From the NCBI RefSeq assembly GCF_025947185.1, contig NZ_CP110001.1, positions 1,550,001 through 1,614,000 of the forward strand: 64,000 bases of DNA, given 5' to 3'. Numbering within the stretch: the first letter of the stretch is position 1; each line of letters starts with the position of its first letter. The notes under the pieces were generated by a model. It saw nothing but the letters and a program-made list of their open reading frames with translations. It was not told where the DNA came from and ran no database searches. Position numbers and translations under genes: made by a program. The DNA comes from Flavobacterium sp. N2038 (GTDB lineage Bacteria > Bacteroidota > Bacteroidia > Flavobacteriales > Flavobacteriaceae). Below are positions 59,945 to 64,000 of the stretch, piece after piece.

Positions 59945-61075
59945 ATGAAGTTTGATTTATTACAAAAAGATCCGCAATCGAAAGCGAGAGCAGGAAGTAT
60001 AACTACAGATCACGGCGTAATTGAAACGCCTATTTTTATGCCTGTTGGAACGGTAGCTTCTGTAAAAGGAGTGCATCAGCGTGAATTAAAAGACGATATT
60101 AATCCGGATATTATTCTTGGAAATACGTATCATTTATATTTACGTCCGCAGACAGAAATTCTTGAAAAGGCAGGAGGATTACATAAATTTATGAATTGGG
60201 ATCGTAATATTCTGACAGATTCTGGTGGATATCAGGTATATTCTCTTTCTTCAAACAGAAAAATTAAAGAAGAAGGTGTAAAGTTCAAATCGCATATTGA
60301 TGGTTCGTATCACTTTTTTACTCCGGAAAATGTAATGGAAATTCAGCGCACCATTGGAGCCGATATTATTATGGCTTTTGATGAGTGTACACCATATCCA
60401 TGTGATTACAGATATGCTCAGCGTTCTATGCATATGACTCACCGTTGGTTGGATCGTTGTATTAATCATTTAGATAAGGTGCCTTATAAATATGGTTACG
60501 AGCAAACGTTTTTTCCAATTGTTCAGGGAAGTACTTATAAAGATCTGCGTCGTCAATCTGCAGAATATATTGCAAATGCGGGGCAGCAAGGAAATGCTAT
60601 TGGTGGATTATCAGTAGGGGAGCCTGCTGAAGAAATGTACGCGATGACTGAAGTGGTTTGCGAAATTCTTCCTGAAGATAAGCCTCGTTATTTAATGGGT
60701 GTTGGAACTCCGATTAATATTTTAGAAAATATCGCGTTAGGAATTGATATGTTTGACTGTGTTATGCCAACGCGTAATGCCAGAAATGGTATGTTGTTTA
60801 CAGCAAACGGAACTATCAATATCAAGAATAAAAAGTGGGAAGCTGATTTTTCTCCAATTGACGAAATGGGACATACTTTTGTTGATACGGAGTATACAAA
60901 AGCTTATTTACGTCATTTATTTGCTGCCAACGAATATCTTGGAAAACAAATTGCAACGATTCATAATTTAGGTTTTTATATGTGGTTGGTTCGTGAGGCG
61001 AGAAAACATATCTTAGCTGGCGATTTTAGACCATGGAAAGAGATGATGGTTAAGAATATGAGTCAAAGACTTTAA
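59945..61075 (+). CDS. tgt: tRNA-guanine (queuine) transglycosylase
   Basis: The 376-aa TIM-barrel enzyme swaps guanine 34 for preQ1 in tRNAs with GUN anticodons. SGGYQVYS, MAFDECTPYP and the nucleophile Asp271 in FDCVMPTRNARNG are present. The zinc ligands of the E. coli enzyme, CxCxxC (302-307), are replaced by Gly309, Thr311 and Asp314, while His of TIHNL (about 340) is kept. The rest of the site looks intact. The next gene is an LptF/G permease. Confidence 0.95.
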   Translation: MKFDLLQKDPQSKARAGSITTDHGVIETPIFMPVGTVASVKGVHQRELKDDINPDIILGNTYHLYLRPQTEILEKAGGLHKFMNWDRNILTDSGGYQVYSLSSNRKIKEEGVKFKSHIDGSYHFFTPENVMEIQRTIGADIIMAFDECTPYPCDYRYAQRSMHMTHRWLDRCINHLDKVPYKYGYEQTFFPIVQGSTYKDLRRQSAEYIANAGQQGNAIGGLSVGEPAEEMYAMTEVVCEILPEDKPRYLMGVGTPINILENIALGIDMFDCVMPTRNARNGMLFTANGTINIKNKKWEADFSPIDEMGHTFVDTEYTKAYLRHLFAANEYLGKQIATIHNLGFYMWLVREARKHILAGDFRPWKEMMVKNMSQRL

Positions 61076-61095
61076 ATAAAAAAGTTTCAAGTTTT

Positions 61096-61141
61096 AAGTT
61101 TCAGGTTTCAAGTTCTCTACAGAACCTGAAACTTGAAACTT
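61096..61141. repeat. Inverted AAGTTTCAGGTTTC patch
   Basis: AAGTTTCAGGTTTCAAGTTCT faces AGAACCTGAAACTTGAAACT around CTAC, an imperfect hairpin of about 20 bases per arm between tgt and the permease gene. A one-sided set of the same words is at 59838-59859. Confidence 0.7.
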
Positions 61142-61195
61142 GACTCGAGAGCTTTGCTCGAACAGGCGAAGCAAACAAAACAAACAAATAAATAT

Positions 61196-62284
61196 ATGCT
61201 GACGATAATAGATAAGTATATTTTAAAAAGATATTTAGCCACTTTCTCGGTGATGATCTTATTATTTATTCCGATTGGAATTGTAATTGACGTTTCTGAA
61301 AAGGTGAATAAAATGCTGGAAAACAAGATTCCGTTTATGGATATTGCGATCTATTATTACAATTTTACGGTTTACTTTGCTAATTCGTTATTTCCGATAT
61401 TCCTGTTTTTGTCGGTAATCTGGTTTACATCAAAATTGGCAAATAATACAGAAATCATTGCGGTTTTAAGTTCCGGGATTTCTTTTACACGTTTTTTGAG
61501 ACCTTATATTATTGGGGCTTCAATCGTTTCGGTTTTTGTACTTTTAATGGGGTTTTTTATTGTTCCTGCGGCGAGTGAGGGCTTTAATAATTTTAGATAT
61601 ACGTATTTAAAAGGAAATGGTAAAGAGCTTATGCGTGGCGAAAACACCAATGTTTACCGCCAGATTAATGACCATGATTTTATTTTTGTAAATAGTTTTA
61701 ACGAAGAATCAAAAACAGCTTTTAATTTTACGTTAGAACATTTCGATAAAGAGAAATTAACCTATAAAATTACGGCCAGCCGTATTAAATGGGATCCAAA
61801 AAAGAAAACCTACATTTTATACGATTATACTAAAAGAACGCTTGGCGAATTGAATGATGTAATCGAAAAGAATCCGGAAAAAGAAGTTAAATTTAAATTT
61901 GAACTGGCAGATTTAACACCGGTTGTTTATATTGCAGAAACACTTTCTTTAGGGAAATTAATTGACTTTATTGAAAAAGAACGAAAAAGAGGTTCCGGGA
62001 ATATTAATACGTATTTGGTAGTTCTGTATAAAAAATACAGTGTACCTGTTTCTGCCTTTATTTTGACTATTATTGCCGTTGCGGTTTCATCTATGAAGCG
62101 TCGTGGTGGTATGGGAACCAATTTAGCTATCGGAATTGCAATTGCTTTCTCATTTGTATTTTTTGATAAAATATTTGGTACTCTTGCCGAAAAATCTACA
62201 TTTTCACCATTATTAGCTGTCTGGTTCCCGAATATTGTTTTTGGAATTTTAGCAGTTTACTTATTACGCAATGCGAAACGATAA
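61196..62284 (+). CDS. lptG: LptF/LptG-family permease
   Basis: The 362-aa protein has the six-helix layout of LptF/G: three helices near the N-terminus (YLATFSVMILLFIPIGIVIDV, LFPIFLFLSVIWF), a periplasmic beta-jellyroll (about 120-250) and three C-terminal helices (PVSAFILTIIAVAVSSMKRRGG). It moves lipopolysaccharide from the inner membrane with LptB. The ATG at 61196 is used; a TTG frame upstream begins in the repeat. It overlaps the next gene by 14 bases. Confidence 0.88.
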   Translation: MLTIIDKYILKRYLATFSVMILLFIPIGIVIDVSEKVNKMLENKIPFMDIAIYYYNFTVYFANSLFPIFLFLSVIWFTSKLANNTEIIAVLSSGISFTRFLRPYIIGASIVSVFVLLMGFFIVPAASEGFNNFRYTYLKGNGKELMRGENTNVYRQINDHDFIFVNSFNEESKTAFNFTLEHFDKEKLTYKITASRIKWDPKKKTYILYDYTKRTLGELNDVIEKNPEKEVKFKFELADLTPVVYIAETLSLGKLIDFIEKERKRGSGNINTYLVVLYKKYSVPVSAFILTIIAVAVSSMKRRGGMGTNLAIGIAIAFSFVFFDKIFGTLAEKSTFSPLLAVWFPNIVFGILAVYLLRNAKR

Positions 62285-63161
62285 TTTAAAAAGTTATTTA
62301 AATCTTCACTTAATTGTTTTTATCTGGGGTTTTACAGCCATTTTAGGAGCCTTAATTACAATCGATGCCGAAAATTTGGTTTGGTTTAGAATGCTTCTTG
62401 CAATGATTTTTCTTGGAGTATTTATTATCTATAAAAAACAGTCCTTCCAGGTTCCAATAAAAGAGCTCTTTAAATTGATTTTTGTTGGTTTGTTGATTGC
62501 TTTACATTGGATTTTCTTTTTTAAAGCAATTCATGTCTCAAACGTTTCAATTACACTTTCCATATTTTCATTGGGAGCCTTTTTTGCGTCTTTATTAGAA
62601 CCGCTTTTCTTTGGACGAAAAGTGTTGTGGTATGAAGTTTTCTTCGGATTGATTATTATTGCAGGTTTAGCCTTGATATTGCAGGTTGAGATTAAATATC
62701 TTACAGGCGTTTATTATGCATTAGCCGCAATAATTTTGGGTGTTTTATTTACTTTAATGAATGGGAAATTAATATCAGATCATGAACCATCTGTAATTAC
62801 ATTTTACGAGTTTGGTGCCGGTGTGTTTTTTATTACTATTTATTTTTTAGTACAAGGAAAATTTAATGCCGATTTCTTTACAATGTCCTTAAATAACTGG
62901 GGTTTACTCTTTATTTTGGCTTCAATTTGTACCGCTTATGCATTTACAGCATCAGTAAAAGTAATGCAGAGACTGACTCCTTATACGGTAATGTTAACGA
63001 CTAATTTAGAGCCTGTGTACGGAATTGTACTGGCTTATTTTATTCTTGGAGGAAAAGAAAAAATGAGTGTTGAATTTTACATAGGAGCAGTCATAATTAT
63101 TATCACTGTGATTCTCAATGGTGTTTTCAAACATTACCAAAATAAGAAAGAAAACGTGTAA
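62271..63161 (+). CDS. EamA-family (DMT) transporter
   Basis: The 296-aa protein has ten hydrophobic helices in two EamA halves (HLIVFIWGFTAILGAL at the start and TPYTVMLTTNLEPVYGIVLAYFILG near the end). The substrate is unknown. It is co-translated with the permease gene. Confidence 0.9.
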   Translation: MRNDNLKSYLNLHLIVFIWGFTAILGALITIDAENLVWFRMLLAMIFLGVFIIYKKQSFQVPIKELFKLIFVGLLIALHWIFFFKAIHVSNVSITLSIFSLGAFFASLLEPLFFGRKVLWYEVFFGLIIIAGLALILQVEIKYLTGVYYALAAIILGVLFTLMNGKLISDHEPSVITFYEFGAGVFFITIYFLVQGKFNADFFTMSLNNWGLLFILASICTAYAFTASVKVMQRLTPYTVMLTTNLEPVYGIVLAYFILGGKEKMSVEFYIGAVIIIITVILNGVFKHYQNKKENV

Positions 63162-63233
63162 TAGTTTCCTTATTTTTAAAAAGCATTTTTATACTTTAAA
63201 TAACAATTAACTTCGCCAATGATATAATATTTT

Positions 63234-63241
63234 TATATTTG
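63234..63241 (+). promoter_or_regulatory. -7 box (TATATTTG) of accA
   Basis: TATATTTG matches TAnnTTTG, 32 bases before the accA start. Confidence 0.65.
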
Positions 63242-63273
63242 CGGTTCGATTTAAAAACAAAATTCAAAAATCC

Positions 63274-64000
63274 ATGGAATATTTAGATTTTGAGCTTCCA
63301 ATAAAAGAACTTGAAGAACAATTAGAAAAGTGCGTTATAATTGGAAAAGAATCTGATGTTGATGTTACGCCAACGTGTAAAGAAATCAACAAGAAATTAG
63401 AACAGACTAAGAAAGAAATATATAAAAATCTTACTGCCTGGCAACGTGTACAATTGTCAAGACATCCAAATAGACCTTATACTTTAGATTATATCAGAGC
63501 AATTTGCGGTGATACATTCTTAGAGCTTCATGGTGATCGTAACTTTAAAGATGATAAAGCTATGGTTGGTGGTCTTGGAAAAATAAACGGACAATCGTTT
63601 ATGATCGTTGGTCAGCAAAAAGGTTTTAATACTAAAACACGTCAGTACCGTAATTTTGGTATGGCAAACCCTGAGGGGTACCGTAAAGCTTTGCGTTTGA
63701 TGAAAATGGCAGAGAAATTCGGAATTCCGGTTCTTACTTTAGTGGATACTCCGGGTGCATATCCTGGGCTTGAAGCCGAAGAAAGAGGACAAGGAGAGGC
63801 TATTGCAAGAAATATTTTTGAAATGGTTCGTTTGCAAGTGCCAATTATTACGATTATTGTTGGTGAAGGTGCTTCTGGTGGAGCATTAGGAATTGGTGTT
63901 GGAGATAAAGTTTATATGTTAGAGAATACCTGGTATTCTGTAATTTCTCCAGAATCATGTTCTTCAATTTTATGGAAAAGCTGGGAGTACAAAGAACGTG
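63274..64000 (+). CDS. accA: Acetyl-CoA carboxylase carboxyltransferase subunit alpha (3' end outside window)
   Basis: The frame is open to the window end after 242 codons. It begins [19 protein letters not shown] and carries [63 protein letters not shown] and [15 protein letters not shown], the AccA pattern with the oxyanion glycines. It transfers CO2 from biotin to acetyl-CoA in fatty acid synthesis. About 75 residues should be missing at the end. Confidence 0.97.
   Translation, partial: MEYLDFELPIKELEEQLEKCVIIGKESDVDVTPTCKEINKKLEQTKKEIYKNLTAWQRVQLSRHPNRPYTLDYIRAICGDTFLELHGDRNFKDDKAMVGGLGKINGQSFMIVGQQKGFNTKTRQYRNFGMANPEGYRKALRLMKMAEKFGIPVLTLVDTPGAYPGLEAEERGQGEAIARNIFEMVRLQVPIITIIVGEGASGGALGIGVGDKVYMLENTWYSVISPESCSSILWKSWEYKER

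Overview
The window is a 64 kb piece of a low-GC Flavobacteriaceae chromosome, most likely Flavobacterium. The evidence is the AT-rich intergenic DNA, promoters of the TTG-N(17-23)-TAnnTTTG type, a type IX secretion C-terminal signal on a large exoprotein, many short SCxx lipoproteins, ECF sigma/anti-sigma operons, and protein sequences of flavobacterial style throughout. No phage, CRISPR array or rRNA is present. Most of the window is core chromosome. It is cut at both ends: the 3' part of carB on the left and the 5' part of accA on the right.

Layout. 1-1525: the carB tail, followed by a zeta-like kinase and a 48-aa partner, enclosed between two copies of the last 24 carB codons plus terminator. 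1534-9424: lipoproteins, YiaA, an ECF sigma operon with two DUF4252 proteins, and an S41 protease. 6556-17926: a cobalamin region with riboswitch-controlled btuB-btuG, cobC-cobS, a bluB-cobT fusion, cobU and a Cys-rich CWC/DUF5522 gene on the minus strand, and btuF-btuC-btuD on the plus strand. A RAYT transposase with its REP repeats sits inside the cob genes. 17913-35958: housekeeping and accessory genes (trmL, an rluE-like gene, an SDR, a secreted EEP nuclease, mepB-like, a second ECF pair, rmuC, a thioesterase, YceI, an ABC1 kinase). 36083-41364: photolyase, crtZ, crtB, crtI and a MerR regulator with a CarH/LitR-type B12-binding site. 41469-46345: a KirBac channel, a TPR protein and an ArsR-SRPBCC-DoxX-YdeI-AlkD-DUF4256 operon. 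46569-52058: hypothetical genes and a duplicated tRNA cluster (three identical tRNA-Lys, one tRNA-Leu, one decayed tRNA-Leu). 52130-64000: aroK, a PRTase, hslR, an FKBP lipoprotein, split transketolase, a ChbG-like deacetylase, a GC-rich putative structured RNA, tgt, an LptF/G permease, an EamA transporter and accA.

How parts work together. The cobalamin genes form an almost complete outer-membrane uptake, inner-membrane import and lower-ligand remodelling route. The MerR/B12 regulator beside the carotenoid genes and photolyase would consume adenosylcobalamin as a light sensor, so B12 capture and light protection may be functionally linked here. No cobalamin adenosyltransferase and no lycopene cyclase gene is in the window.

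The intergenic DNA is rich in short structured repeats: REP hairpins with compensatory stems, a 106-bp element with 31-bp perfect arms, three CACAGATT...AATCTGTG palindromes, and several patches built from simple 8-10-bp words. The most notable single observations are the carB-tail duplication around the zeta-like module, the decayed tRNA-Leu next to a duplicated tRNA-Lys, the candidate B12 light switch with a palindrome over the crtI promoter, the covarying REP pair beside the RAYT gene, the Tgt without zinc cysteines, and the GC-rich candidate RNA upstream of tgt.
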